This document shows positions 46,923 to 58,302 of a stretch of DNA of 64,000 nt, piece by piece (position 1 is the stretch's first letter; each line of letters starts with the position of its first letter). The translations under genes and the position numbers were made by a program. The notes under the pieces were generated by a model, which saw only the letters and a list, made by a program, of their open reading frames with translations, searched no databases and was not told the origin of the DNA. The DNA lies in the NCBI GenBank assembly GCA_963691655.1, contig OY829329.1:59099408-59163407 (forward strand), in the 5' to 3' direction. This stretch comes from Toxonevra muliebris (taxonomy: Eukaryota; Arthropoda; Insecta; Diptera; Pallopteridae).

Positions 46923-47509
46923 GTATTGTATTGTATTATAGAGGTTTCTGTCGTTGTACCGCGACCTATAAGATCTATTGTACGTCCCTCTTTTCTATCT
47001 AGTCTAATCTGTCTAGAGTACCTCATCCAGTCCAGTCTCCCTCAAGAATTTGAGTATTGCGCCCGGATCTATGGATGCCAGTTCGGTAATGGGCACTTGG
47101 TGCATGCCCAGACATTTCCTTCTTTTGTGGATCAGTGCTCCACATTGAGCTAAAATATGTTCTGATGATTCGTCATTACAAAACCTACAAATTGAGCTTT
47201 GCTCAACCCCTATCTTGCACAAGTGTTCTCTGAGCCCGCAATGCCCACTCAGAATACCAGCTAATATACGCAGTCTGTTTTTGTTGAGACCAATGCAGAA
47301 TGCGTATCTACTCTTATTATAATTACCTAAAAGCGCTTTGGATTGCCTCAGTCCCGTAAGATTGGTAAAGAGTTCTTGGCTCTTGTTCCTCTCTTCTTGC
47401 CTGAGTAATTCCCTGATTACGCTATCTCCTATTCCATAGAAGGGTTCAGGTCCCACGAAAGTGGTTGCTGCCCCCTTTCTTGCAAGCTCGTCTGCCTGCT
47501 CATTACCCT
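46923..47509 (-). mobile_element. I-type LINE 3' fragment (same family as 24.4-25.8 kb)
   Basis: The minus-strand frame 47456-47013 encodes the C-terminal region of the LINE protein: RIRILAGILSGHCGLREHLC-like sequence followed by CRFCNDESSEHILAQCG. Just upstream is the end of the RNase H domain (NEQADELARKG-like). It has the same 3'UTR wording as the other copy (GACCTATAAGATCTATTGTA). The 9-bp direct repeat AACGTTCTA at 46914-46922 and 47510-47518 marks the insertion. The 3' tail is TACAATACAATA. 5'-truncated to 587 bp. Confidence 0.9.
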
Positions 47510-47705
47510 AACGTTCTATTTGTTTCGGGGTCGAAAGTGACAGCACTAAACTGACGGACAGTTTGAATTCTTTTCAAGTGGCACGGTTCGGTGGCACGCC
47601 ACTTACATTTCGACATCATTTGCCTCATTTCGTTTTTCATTTTTGAATTATTCAATCATTCTACTTTTTTGTATTACCATAGTCATTTTCCCTGAGACCA
47701 ACTTA

Positions 47706-48015
47706 CTACTACTACTATTATGGCGCAACTGCCGCTGGAGGGCCTAGGCCAAGCTTTTCGCATCCATTCATGTTGTGTAAGTTATTTTTATATACGAATG
47801 GATGGGACCTACAGTTTTATGCCGAATCCGAACGGTGAAGTGAAAGCTTTTCATAGGCATTTTTTTACTCTTAGAAGTTTGCCATTGCCAGCCAAGAGGT
47901 GGTGCCGTGTAGAAAATTTTGTTTTCCTATAATTGATTTTTGATCGTGCCGAGATATGAACCCGGGCACCTCTGCGTAGCAGACCAGCACACTAACCACT
48001 AGGCTACGGTCACCA
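47706..48015 (-). mobile_element. tRNA-derived SINE, copy 2
   Basis: On the minus strand it begins TGGTGACCGTAGCCTAGTGG with the A-box-like AGTGGTTAGTGTG, then the B-box-like GGGTTCATATC. The body matches 32221-32516, and the (TAG)n tail lies at 47706. The exact 14-bp duplication CTGAGACCAACTTA flanks it (47692-47705, 48016-48029). The plus-strand ORF 47720-47932 within it is not a gene. Confidence 0.9.
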
Positions 48016-48029
48016 CTGAGACCAACTTA

Positions 48030-49180
48030 GCCTTTTTATTTTCAAATTTTGTCGCCTCGCAATATGAATTGAATTTTTTGAATCGTATTCAACACCGAAC
48101 GAAAGCTGATAGGGGACAAGCTTTCCTACATTTTTTCCCATAATTATAAGTGCTATAAAAAAGCGAAAAAATAATAATAATAATAATAAAACACTTTTAA
48201 AGTTATAAATAATTTTGTTTTTTGCTTCAATGAGTGCGCATTCATGTATGCCATAATTTCGAAAGCCTCAACATTAAATATTACTAAAATATTCCAACTT
48301 TACCATTAATGAAATCTTTTTAATTTTTTTATTTGCATTACATGCATCTATTCTTATCCACAACCGATGGGCATAAGAAAGCCAGCTCCTAGTTGTGTGG
48401 AAGGAAGAAGAAATTAGAGAATGGTTGGCCATATGCAAATGAATTTGGTAAAATACAAATGAAGATACACATATATACTCATATCTACAATGATGTGCAA
48501 AATTGAGTGAATATGTATTAGTTGCCTTTCTATAACAACTTATAATTGATTTTGATGTCTCGAAAATTTACCCAAAGTTAAAAACTAATTATTTCTTGAT
48601 CTATGATTCAAAATAATTCCCTACTCAAAATTTTTACAAATATATTTCAACTAGACATATTTTAACATATACTTTAAACAGAAAAAAAGATAAATGAGGT
48701 GGCTTTAAACTCCTCGTCTTCATAGCAACTTTTTTGAAACATAAATTAAATAAATTCTTGATTTTATTCAAATTTTCAGTGGATAGATTGAAGCCGGATT
48801 TCGAGCGGCGAAATCATTTTCACGAACTGTGAAACTGTACAATTTTAATCTCTTTCATCTATCTTGAACTTGTGCTCATGATGAACATTACTGGTTATTA
48901 ATGAAATAGTTTGCAACCTGAAGATTAAAGCATTCACCGGTTTCATGGTCCAACATTTTCCATAATTTTCTCAGATTTTATAATTAAGTTTAATCCAAGT
49001 CCAATCCTTGAGCTCAGTATACCAATGGTATGGAGGGAAGGGTTTGGGGTTAAACTCCCCCACCCCGTTTTCGATTAATGTTTCATACATTTTGATCGTT
49101 GGTCATGAATTAAAACTAAAAATTTAAAAGGAAGAATCCCTTTCGGAATTTATAAAGATAAGTTTTTTCATTTCGGTTTT
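48030..49180. other. Non-coding stretch
   Basis: AT-rich with (AAT)n at 48167-48188. No recognised feature apart from the approach to the RpS2 copy, whose 5'UTR-like sequence probably starts near 49160. Confidence 0.45.
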
Positions 49181-49211
49181 TTACCGTCACCGATATTCCT
49201 TCAAATACATA

Positions 49212-49944
49212 ATGGCGGACACAGCTCCTGCCCGTGGTGGATTCCGTGAAGGTTTTGGTTCTCGTGGTGGTCGTGGTCGCGGACGTGGCCGTGGACTCGG
49301 TCGTAGACGTGGTGGCAAGGAAGACTCTAAGGAGTGGATCCCAGTAACTAAATTGGGCCGTTTGGTACGCAATGGCAAAATTCATTCACTTGAATAAATT
49401 TATCTATATTTGTTGCCCATCAAAGAGTTCGAAATCATTGATTTCTTCTTGGGCTCAGCTTTGCGAGATGAAGTTTTGAAAATCATGCCTGTTCAGAAGC
49501 AAACTCATGCTGGTCAACGTACTCGTTTCAAGGTTTTCGTAGCAATTGATGACAACAATAGTCACATTGATTTGGGTGTTAAGTGCAGCAAGGAAGTTGC
49601 CACCGCTATTCGTGGTGCCATCATCTTGGCCAAGCTTTCTGTTGTACCAGTACGTCGTGGTTACTGGGGTAATAAAATCGGTAAACCGCATACAGTACCA
49701 TGCAAGGTTACTGGCAAGTGCGGTTCCGTATCGCTTCGTTTGATTCCAGCTCCCCGTGGCTCGTGGTTCAACCGGTACCTTGGGTAACTTTGCCAAGGCT
49801 TTTTATGCCGCCTTTGCTAAGACTTACGCATACTTGACTCCAGATTTATGGAAGGAGATGCCTTTGGGCCCAACCCCTTATCAAGAATTTGCTGACTTCT
49901 TGGCACAAAAGCCAGGCACTGGCCCACGTCATGTTAAAGCTTAA
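49212..49944 (+). pseudogene. RpS2: Ribosomal protein S2 (uS5) processed pseudogene
   Basis: It reads [20 protein letters not shown], the Arg/Gly-rich N-terminus of RpS2, then [20 protein letters not shown]. The frame stops at a TAA at 49395 where a Glu codon is expected (SLE*IYLY), then continues as [20 protein letters not shown] through the uS5 core ([20 protein letters not shown]). After LIPAPRG about 26 residues are missing, and sequence resumes one frame over as [20 protein letters not shown]. The C-terminus ([12 protein letters not shown]) is diverged. It is intronless, with a likely AATAAA-type signal near 49988, so it is a dead retrocopy. Confidence 0.92.
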
Positions 49945-49998
49945 GATGTTCACATTTTCAACGGGTCTCTTGTTAAAGAAACATTCAAAATAAATAAC

Positions 49999-50554
49999 AA
50001 CCTAAACTATATACTTAAAGTTTGTTTTTAATCTTATTTTTCTAAATCAAAAGGAATCTCTGTGTTTTCTTGTCAACGTTACTGGTTCACCTATGTACAT
50101 CTGCTGGTTGTTTTTTTGATTTTCACGGGTCAGGGTCAGCTGTGTTCTCTTTCCATTCTTGTCTGCTGGGGTTCTTCTATCACTTGAAGAATAGGCTGTT
50201 GTTGTTCTGGTTTCTGCCGTTTTGCTTTTATTAAGGGTAGAAACGTGCACAATTTGATAGAAATTTTATTAATAATTTTATATTTTTTAATTACAGCTCG
50301 ATTTTTATTGTCTCTCTAGTTTTGAAAAAGTGGAAATTTACGAAGAAGGCAGATGTGGCACGAGAAGTCAATTAGAATCGTTTCATAAACCTTAGGAGTC
50401 TTTTTTAATACCTGGAATTTTTCATGGGAAACTTGGTATATCTCTACTTATTCATTCGTATCGTGCATAAGTAGTTCTTTCTTAGACTTTGTCAATTCCC
50501 ACTTGTGACTTCAATTTTACACCTTATTGTACCTGTGCGTAGTGGACATACATA
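49999..50554. other. Non-coding stretch after the RpS2 pseudogene
   Basis: No poly(A) tract or recognised element; ordinary AT-rich sequence. Confidence 0.4.
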
Positions 50555-50566
50555 TGCCTGCATGCA

Positions 50567-51561
50567 GGGCCGTAGCCAGAAATTTTTTTCGGGGGGGGGT
50601 TTTCAGAAAATATTCATAAATAATTTTTATCAAACTGATTTTGAAATACAATAAATTAAATCAATGATACATTTGATGGACCCTATAAAATTCCGACTTT
50701 TTTGTAATCTTAACCTCAAAAAAATGGCAAAAAGTGACAAAAAATTCCCAGAATAATCAAATTAAATTTTTTCAAATAAATATTATTCAATTTGCATTCT
50801 AGTGCATTTTTTTCCCCCACTACTGATGATGTACCCAACCTTAAAAAAATTACCAAAAATTGAAGAGGCTAATTATTTTCAAATGATCATCATTGGGAAT
50901 TGGAGCCATTATCAATAATAAGGAACCCGGATGAGGTTGGCTTATAATCCCTAAATTCGTGAAGTCACAGCATTGAAAGAGATCATTCTAGTTGTGGTGC
51001 TCTGAGCAATAATGCGTTGAAAAATTAATTTTAAGATGGATTTTGCTAACAAGATGGAGTTTTTGCGAAAGAATTTTTCACGTTGAACACGAATCTGAGG
51101 TCAAAAACTTCCCATTACGTCACGTTTAAGGAAAAAAATGGCGTTCAATCAAGTCTTATTTTACAAGAATCCGATAATTTTTTCTATTTTTATTAATTTT
51201 TAAACTTTTCAAACTGATTCAGGACGAAACCTTAAATCAAAAACAGTTACTGACCTAGAAAAACTATCAATGCAGGAGTGCTCAGTATCACCTTCTCTTT
51301 TTGAATCCGTAGTCAAACCTCATGTCGAAGAAAACAAATCGGATTTGATCGCATAGTGTAACTAAGATTTCAAATTTATTTTTTATATTTGACTTTTTAG
51401 AAAAAACCGATGGAAGTAAAAAATATCGTTAAACAGATTTGATTTTGACTTTTTTTCCATCCATTGGCAATTAATCTCAAAAATTAGAATAAAGTTTCCA
51501 CATTTCGGGGGGGGGGGGGGGAGGGTCAGAACCCCCAAAACCCTCCCCCTAAATACGGCCT
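50567..51561 (+). mobile_element. ~1 kb non-autonomous DNA element, copy 2 (complete)
   Basis: It starts GGGCCGTAGCCAG and ends CTAAATACGGCCT, short inverted ends with G-runs just inside both (50585-50600 and 51506-51535). The 12-bp direct repeat TGCCTGCATGCA at 50555-50566 and 51562-51573 flanks it exactly. The body is 995 bp without coding capacity. It is homologous, in opposite orientation, to 1317-2200. Target duplication length and ends do not match a superfamily I can name with confidence. Confidence 0.8.
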
Positions 51562-51573
51562 TGCCTGCATGCA

Positions 51574-53805
51574 TTATGATTATGTGCGTAGTGCCAAACA
51601 AGAAGATCGAGCCAGAAATATGCCAATGTAAAACGACGAACGAAAGCTAAAAAAAAAAAAAAAAAACAACACTGAACAGCACACTAGAGTCAGTCACAGG
51701 GATTATGGCTGAAATTCCACTCAACAAAAACAGCAAAAAACATACATACTCCAAATATATACGACAAAATCAATGAAGGAAGGCAAGCAGCAAAATCGCA
51801 TTTCATATGCTGCTGAGACTGCTGCTGCTGCTGCTGCTAGGCCACATGCGGCAATCTTTCGGGCTGGCTGTATGTCTGCTACACAAACTCAGACTTTCAG
51901 ACAGAACCCGCCAGCAAACTGCAAACATGGAGTCTTCATATCGAAAGCTTCAAACATTTGCGTTTGCTTCTACTTGCTGCCACTGCTATAGTTGACTATA
52001 TCTGTCTGTCTCTCTGTTTATTTGTCCACCTTACCATGGTTTACTTTACCGTCGTCTGTTGTCCGTTGTCGTCGTCGTCATTCGCGTCTGTTGTCGATAT
52101 ATTTTACGAGAGGGCATATGACATGAGCAATTTGCATTTTCAACATTACCCGGGATTGGTTATTAGCGAGATTTATGGATATCATATTTGTAAATGTGTG
52201 TTTGTTGTTGTATACGCGTTGTCGTTCGTTCGCTTGTTGTTGTTATCGTTGGTAGTTGTGCTGTATGTTGTTGGATTAAAAGGAGAATGTAATTCTTTAC
52301 CTCACCTCCTATGTCTATACTGCTATCAAGCAAGCCAGCGAACCTCGTCCTCATCGTCGTCATTATGGTTACTGATTTTGTGTCGCTGCTGCTGCTGCTG
52401 CTACTGTTGTTGTTGTCGTTGTCGCACTACACCACTACCACCATCACACAACATCATCAGAGGCCACCACTCAGAAGCTTTTGTCGAGATTGTGTGGATT
52501 GAAAAGATATTAAAATGAATATTTTGTGGATAACATGAAATTGAAATTGCGTTCGATACTCCATCTTTGTAAATGTTACTACGTTGTGATGTGATGGCGG
52601 CAATAGCAGCTAGCAACAACAACAACAACAACAATAGCTTCAACATTAACAGCATTAGTCCTCTAAAAAGTTGTTGTAGTCTTTACTTCTGTTTCTGTTG
52701 CTGTTGTTGTTGTTGTTGTTATTGATAGTGTTTGCTGTTGTTGCGGTTACTTATGTGTGCTTCTGCTGCTTTTGTTGCTGCTGCCGCTTTAAGATAACAA
52801 TGATGATGTTGACGTTGTTGGTGCTGGTATTGATGCTTATGTTGCTAGCGATGGCGGCTATAGCCGTCGTCGCATATTCAACAACATCTTTTAATATTCA
52901 AGTATGAGTTTAAAAACAAACTTTGGCGGCTTGTTTGATTCGCTTTTCATATTATTAAATGTATTGCGGTAGCAACAGCAGCTGCTGTAGCTGCTGCAAC
53001 CGCATCTATAGGAGTGGTGTATGCTTGCTTGAAAGGCGTGCACTTTCGTATAGAAATTATGGCGGGTGTCCATGAATGCATGTAGATTCTGCGTTAAATT
53101 GATAAGACTGTATATAAATATGTGTAGTAGAAATGAAAAAGAGTAGTAATCTAAAGGGATGCAGCAGCAGCATCCATACCGCAAGAAGCAAGAATTTTTC
53201 GATCTAAGAAGTACTAGCTTTAAAAAAATTATTTATTATCAATTTTTAAATCTTTCTCTGCAACTAACAATATCTGTAGTCAAAAGCAATAAACGCTTAA
53301 GTCGACTTAAGACAGAATTGAGTTATAAATGCTATCGTGTTCTTCTTATTCCAATGCACATGCACGTGAAATCCCCGAAATTCTATGTTTTTTAAAACAA
53401 AAGTTATAAAAAAAGAAACGTTTTCGCTTCGAGTAGCTACCAATCACATTAAGTTCAAATCGTGATTACTCGAAATGATTTCTTCAGACTTAAGCGTTTA
53501 CTGCTTTTGACCACAGATATGTAGTGCTTATCTTTAAAATGCAACATTGCAAATAATAATGCGAAATGAGAAACGTTTGTAGCTTTGTGGTTAGTTCATT
53601 TAAACTGAGTTGATATCTTACCACTGCATATGAGTATTGAGAGGATTTTACTCTCTCACTCAGTGATTGGTCAAATGGGTTACTTTCTGTAGCTTATTTT
53701 CGTTTGAAACTCCTCTTTTTTTTATAGATCTACAGGACGATCCAAATTTCAAGCACTGCCATTTTAAACGTATTTTATACCTGCTCTTTGGCTTGTCTGA
53801 GATCT
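51574..53805. other. Microsatellite-rich non-coding stretch
   Basis: Triplet arrays on both strands: GCTGCT near 51812-51840, GTCGTC near 52060, CTGCTG/TTG at 52385-52420, CAACAA at 52610-52635 and TTGCTG at 52695-52790. The 186-codon ORF at 51958-52518 and its neighbours are Ser/Leu/Cys-rich translations of these. 53190-53800 is AT-rich with nothing recognised. Confidence 0.55.
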
Positions 53806-53815
53806 ACACGGAAAA

Positions 53816-54691
53816 AAATATACTGGAAAATTCATTGGATTTTCGACAATAATTACAGTTTTACCCTGTCTAGCCTGGATAGTAGACGAAAAACTGTAAT
53901 AATTGATTCTGATCAAACAATAATTCCTTTGAGAGTAATTTATAATATCCAGAATGAATCAATAAACACATTGTACTTCACAGTACAGTTAATATTATTG
54001 GAGTCTCAAATCAATTTTTACAGTGTGATTTTGTGAATTATCAAATTAGGAATGGAGTTTTTACTAAGCATAATAATACTTCTGATATCAAAAATCAGCA
54101 ATAATTGCAGAGTCATAGAATATTATTTTCTCTACCCTATGTTTAGAGTCATAAACTATTTTTTTCTTTTCCCTATGTTTACTTTCAAATCGCATTGAGC
54201 AAAAGCAAATAACTCGACCAGCTATCTTCATGATTCTAGGGTAATTCAAAAAATTATGATGTTTCGGTTTCAATGGTTTTTGGAAATCTGTTCGATACAA
54301 TTATGAAATAGATTTCAATGCTAAAGACTTCTGCCACCAAAATATTAAAAATTTCATTTAAAGTATTATAAATATCCCAAACCCATTAGGTCACTGGTAA
54401 ATTATCCAAAATGTCTCATTACAAAAAGAACCAAATCCAAGTGGCAACCATTCGGTTTGAAAGTTATTTTATTGAATGATAATATAGAGAAAAATATTTG
54501 ATATATAAAACAAAGTAAATGTGTGATTTAAAAAATGAAAGCAATGAAACAAAAATATTTTCATAAATTTCTACAGTTCAGGTCCCGTAAATTTTAATTA
54601 CCGATCATAGAATATTTCAATAATAATTCAGTATTTTTTACCAACTAAATTTGTTCCATGTCACTTTGAATATTTTCCTTTCTCAGAGTGT
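53816..54691. mobile_element. MITE-like element with ACACNNNGARAAA ends
   Basis: ACACGGAAAAAAATATACTG at 53816 pairs loosely with the inverse of CCTTTCTCAGAGTGT ending near 54691. The interior is AT-rich and non-coding. It resembles the 55171-56064 and 34627-35592 elements in end sequence. No clear target duplication. Confidence 0.4.
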
Positions 54692-55170
54692 AATAATAAA
54701 GTTTTGGGCTGTAATGTTTGCAGTTTACCCATAAATTATAATAATACTAAGGATTCAATATGTAATCCATTGTTCTTTTGGCCACTTCACAATGCGTGAT
54801 TTCGCAGAGGCTCTACCGAGTTACAAGGGCCTTAAATAGCATAAATAAAAACTTTAAGAACTTCTAGTTGAAACTTTCGCATTCACTCTTTCAGCATACC
54901 AGCAATAACCACCTCACAAATCTCCTCACTATTTATATTGAACATCTAACTATGTATTTATTAAAATTACCATTTACTTTGTCAAATTAAAATATTATTT
55001 ATTTAAAATGTAAATATTAGTAGGCGACTTTTTTGTATTGCATACATACAACTATAGAAAAATACACTGAACTACATGCATGCATTAACTGCACTCACTC
55101 TGCATGCATGCAGCTGGCAATTCATGCATAGTATGCACTTTTTGTTGCCATACAAATAGAAACTGCTTTT
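54692..55170. other. AT-rich stretch with TGCATGCA cluster
   Basis: 55074-55132 contains several TGCATGCA palindromes. The rest is ordinary AT-rich DNA. Confidence 0.4.
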
Positions 55171-55348
55171 ACACTCAGAGAAACTGTTTTAAAGTAGTCA
55201 ATAGTAAGATTTCTCATTCATTAGTGAAAATATTAATGAAAATCTCTTGTTTGTTATATAATAATACTATTTAAAAACATTTTTACATTGCTATAAATAA
55301 TGCCAATCAAAATTGACTAATTTTAATTAGCAAAACCCTCGATTAGAT

Positions 55349-55658
55349 GACAGGCTGAGAGGAAAAGCGGGCTAAAATTTATAGAAGAGCAAAAGTGAAA
55401 TAATTTTGTGTGTCAGTGCAAGAATGGCATAAGTAATACGGTTTAGAGTGAAAATAAAACGCCTTAAAAGTAAGAGCAAAAATGGTATAACAATTCTTTC
55501 AGAGCAAGAACAGTATAGTTTTTTATTCCGTTTTCGCTCTGAACATATTTCGTTTCACTTTTGCTCTGAACATATTTCGTTTTGCTTTTGCTCTTAAGTA
55601 AAATTATTCCACTTTTTTCTGAACGTAGAAGTTATACCACTTTTTCTCTCAGCCTCTC
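55349..55658 (+). repeat. 310-bp MITE, first copy of a pair
   Basis: The ends GACAGGCTGAGAG and CTCTCAGCCTCTC are inverted with one difference. The interior carries AAAGTGAAA and TTTCACTTTTGCTC motifs arranged as a partial palindrome. AGAT precedes it and AAAT follows it. Confidence 0.85.
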
Positions 55659-55701
55659 AAATGAGGACGATTCGGTTTTATATCACTTTCGAATGATAAA
55701 T

Positions 55702-56011
55702 GACAGGCTGAGAGAAAAAGCGGGCTAAAATTTATAGAAGAGCAAAAGTGAAATAATTTTGTGTGTCAGTGCAAGAATGGCATAAGTAATACGGTTTAGA
55801 GTGAAAATAAAACGCCTTAAAAGTAAGAGCAAAAATGGTATAACAATTTTTTCAGAGCAAGAACAGCATAGTTTTTTATTCCGTTTTCGCTATGAACATA
55901 TTTCGTTTCACTTTTGCTCTGAACATATTTCGTTTTGCTTTTTCTCTTAAGTAAAACTATTCCATTTTTTGCTGAACGTAGAAGTTATACCACTTTTCCT
56001 CTCAGCCTCTC
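55702..56011 (+). repeat. 310-bp MITE, second copy of a pair
   Basis: Same length and almost identical sequence to 55349-55658, with only a handful of substitutions. AAAT precedes it and AGAT follows it, the mirror of the first copy's flanks. Confidence 0.85.
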
Positions 56012-56064
56012 AGATAAAACTGACAATCCTATTCTGTACTTTGAAAGTACTTTTCTCTAAGTGT

Positions 56065-56742
56065 ATTTGCATTTGTATGACAAGTGTTGGGTGGTAGCGT
56101 TACACTCACACACATAAGAATATACACACTATTTGGTAGTATATTTGAAAGGTAAAATTTGCATATATACAGCATATCTACATACATATTTGCATCTGTA
56201 TGTATGAATGTATGTCTACATACATAAAACCCATCATCAATATTTATGCGATTTTAGTGCATGTAAATTTAGTTGCATTAGAAATGTAATTATTATTTTA
56301 ATTGTGCAGGATATGCACGATACTCTTGCTTACTATCTGCACGCATACATATATACATGCAGATAAACTAAACATACAATGATGAATATTTACATTTGTA
56401 ATACAAACATTTTTGACAGTAATGAACGTTATATATGCATGTAGTATGTACATAGGTACATAGGTACACGCATACATATTTATATTGTGACCATTTGTGT
56501 GTAAATATTAAAATATTTTATTAGTTAAACTAATGTTTAAAACCATATTTCTCAATATTTACATACAGTATTTATAATGAGTTTGAAAAGTTTTACACCA
56601 CTCCTACACTAATTTAGAAAAGAATATTATTTTTCAATTAAGACTTTCAATTTCAACGTTGTACTCTGAGTTCATAGAGACTAAATTTGAAACATAGACT
56701 CGATGTTGGCACACACTCTGATAATATTATTATAATAAGAAA
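56065..56742. other. AT-rich stretch with CATA repeats
   Basis: TACATACATATTTGC-type simple sequence at 56165-56220 and 56345-56480. Nothing else seen. Confidence 0.5.
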
Positions 56743-56750
56743 GTAGTTCA

Positions 56751-57044
56751 CAGTGTGGCCAACTTTTGTTTTTCAAAATCCGCTAAAATGAAGAATAAAA
56801 CGCGTATTTTCTTAAGAAAAGCGTTCAACTTTTTTCCTTATAAAAGTGGGAGAAAACTTAATACATTTAAACATTTCACTAATACAAGCACACATCTGAT
56901 ACTTTTAGTCAATGAAAATTTCTTCGATTTTTCGAAGATATTTTAAATTGAAAAAACGCACTGAGCGCTAAATCACTTTTTTCCGCGTTTTAATTTTCAA
57001 AAAGCACTAAAATCAGTGGGAAAAGCGCTGAGTTGGCCACACTG
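56751..57044. mobile_element. hAT-like MITE with perfect 8-bp target duplication
   Basis: The ends CAGTGTGGCCAACT and AGTTGGCCACACTG are exact inverted repeats. The exact 8-bp repeat GTAGTTCA flanks it at 56743-56750 and 57045-57052. It is 294 bp, non-coding. The perfect duplication suggests a fairly young insertion. Confidence 0.9.
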
Positions 57045-57063
57045 GTAGTTCAAGCTGATTATA

Positions 57064-58300
57064 TTGGGAGTATGAATGTATAAACTCGTATTTTTTTCGT
57101 AATTTGGACATTTATTGTGAAAAAGTGATTATAAATTTATTCTTTTAAAGTATTGTCCATCGTTAGCCACAACCTTTTCCCATCTTTCTAGTAGCATACG
57201 GATTCCGCGTCGAAAGAACTCGTCATCTTTTGAGGCTATCCACGAATCCACCCATTTTTTGAGTTCTTCGAAAGAACGGAAGTGCTATTCAGCCAGGCCA
57301 TGTGTCATCGATCGGAACAAGTGGTAATCAGAAGGAACAATCTCTGGAGAATACGGCGGGTGGGATAGCACTTCCCATTTCAGCGTTCCCAAGTTTGTTT
57401 TTACTTGCCTTGCAACATGCGGCCGAGCATTGTCGTGCTGAAGAATCTTATCCTTTAATGCTCGGCTCAAACGCATCAATTGTAGTCGGTAGCGGTCGCC
57501 AGTGATCGTTTCATTCGGTTTCAACAGCTCATAATACACGACACCTTTCATATCCCACCAAATACACAGCATGAGCTTGGATCCATGGATGTTCGGCTTT
57601 GCCGTTGATGTTGATGCATGTCCGGGCGGTCCCCATGATTTTTTACGCTTTGGGTTATCGTAACGTATCCACTTTACACCGCCAGTCACAATACGATGCA
57701 GAAAACCCTTTCTTTTCTGTCGTTCAATCAGCAGTTCACATGTGAAAAATCGTCGTTCGACGTCTCTCGGCTTCAATTCGTACGGCACCCAATTTCCTTG
57801 CTTTTGAATAATTCCCAATGCTTTTAATCGTTTAGAAATGGTTGACTAATCAACTCCTAAAGATTCTGCAAGTTCTTGTTGCGTTTGACATGAATCTTCT
57901 TCGAGTAATGCCTTCAATTCTTCATCTTCGAACTCTTTCGGGCCGCCTGAACGTTCCCTGTCTTCAACATCAACGGGCATACCACACCTGATACATTCTA
58001 ACGTCTATAGCACAGTCAGGATAAGCTTCAGTGAGTAAACGATGTGCTTCAGTTGCGTTTTTCTTTAAATGGAAGAAGCAAATTAAAACTTCCCGCAAAT
58101 GTTGTTTTGTTGGCACGAAATTCGAAATTTTCAGCTAAAGTAAAACACTTTTGTAAAATTATGAAAATTATTTGACAGATCAATTCTTATTGTATTTTTG
58201 GCGCTCTTCGAGATAGAATAGCTGTCAATGTCAAAAAAATGTCGCGTATGGTAGATATGAAGTTAGTCACAATTACGAGTTTATACATTCATACTGCCAA
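57064..58300 (-). mobile_element. mariner transposon (mauritiana-like), disabled
   Basis: The inverted ends TTGGGAGTATGAATGTATAA and TTGGCAGTATGAATGTATAA (right end read inward) continue to ACTCGTAATT. They are flanked by TA at 57062-57063 and 58301-58302. The 1,237-bp body holds one minus-strand transposase with several lesions. It starts 19 bp after the hAT MITE. Confidence 0.92.
57130..58160 (-). pseudogene. mariner transposase, several lesions
   Basis: Minus strand. The N-terminus is recognisable in pieces (TEAYPDCAID; FEDEELKALLEEDSCQTQQE; ELAESLGVD then a stop). The 57818-57285 frame reads GNWVPYELKPRDVERRFFTC, then HRIVTGGVKWIRYDNPKRKK, where the usual catalytic TGDEKW is TGGVKW, so the first Asp is lost. 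LQHDNARPHVA and SPEIVPSDYHLF keep the second and third Asp with DD34D-type spacing. About a dozen residues before LQHDN appear deleted (ALKDKILQHDN). A stop follows HGLAE, and the C-terminus continues to WEKVVANDGQYFKRINL near 57130. Confidence 0.9.
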
Positions 58301-58302
58301 TA

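Larger units (their letters stand above)
55171..56064. mobile_element. MITE-like element with ACACTYAGAGAAA ends, containing a MITE pair
   Basis: ACACTCAGAGAAA at 55171 is inverted at 56052-56064 as TTCTCTAAGTGT. Most of its interior is occupied by two 310-bp repeats in direct orientation (55349-55658, 55702-56011). No coding capacity. Confidence 0.5.

Noticed and set aside
49455..49796. 113-codon antisense ORF over the RpS2 copy
   Set aside because: Shadow of the conserved RpS2 coding sequence on the other strand.
51958..52518. 186-codon ORF, the third longest in the window
   Set aside because: Its Ser, Leu and Cys runs are direct translations of GTC, TTG and CTG triplet arrays; no domain, and the antisense frames are equally open.
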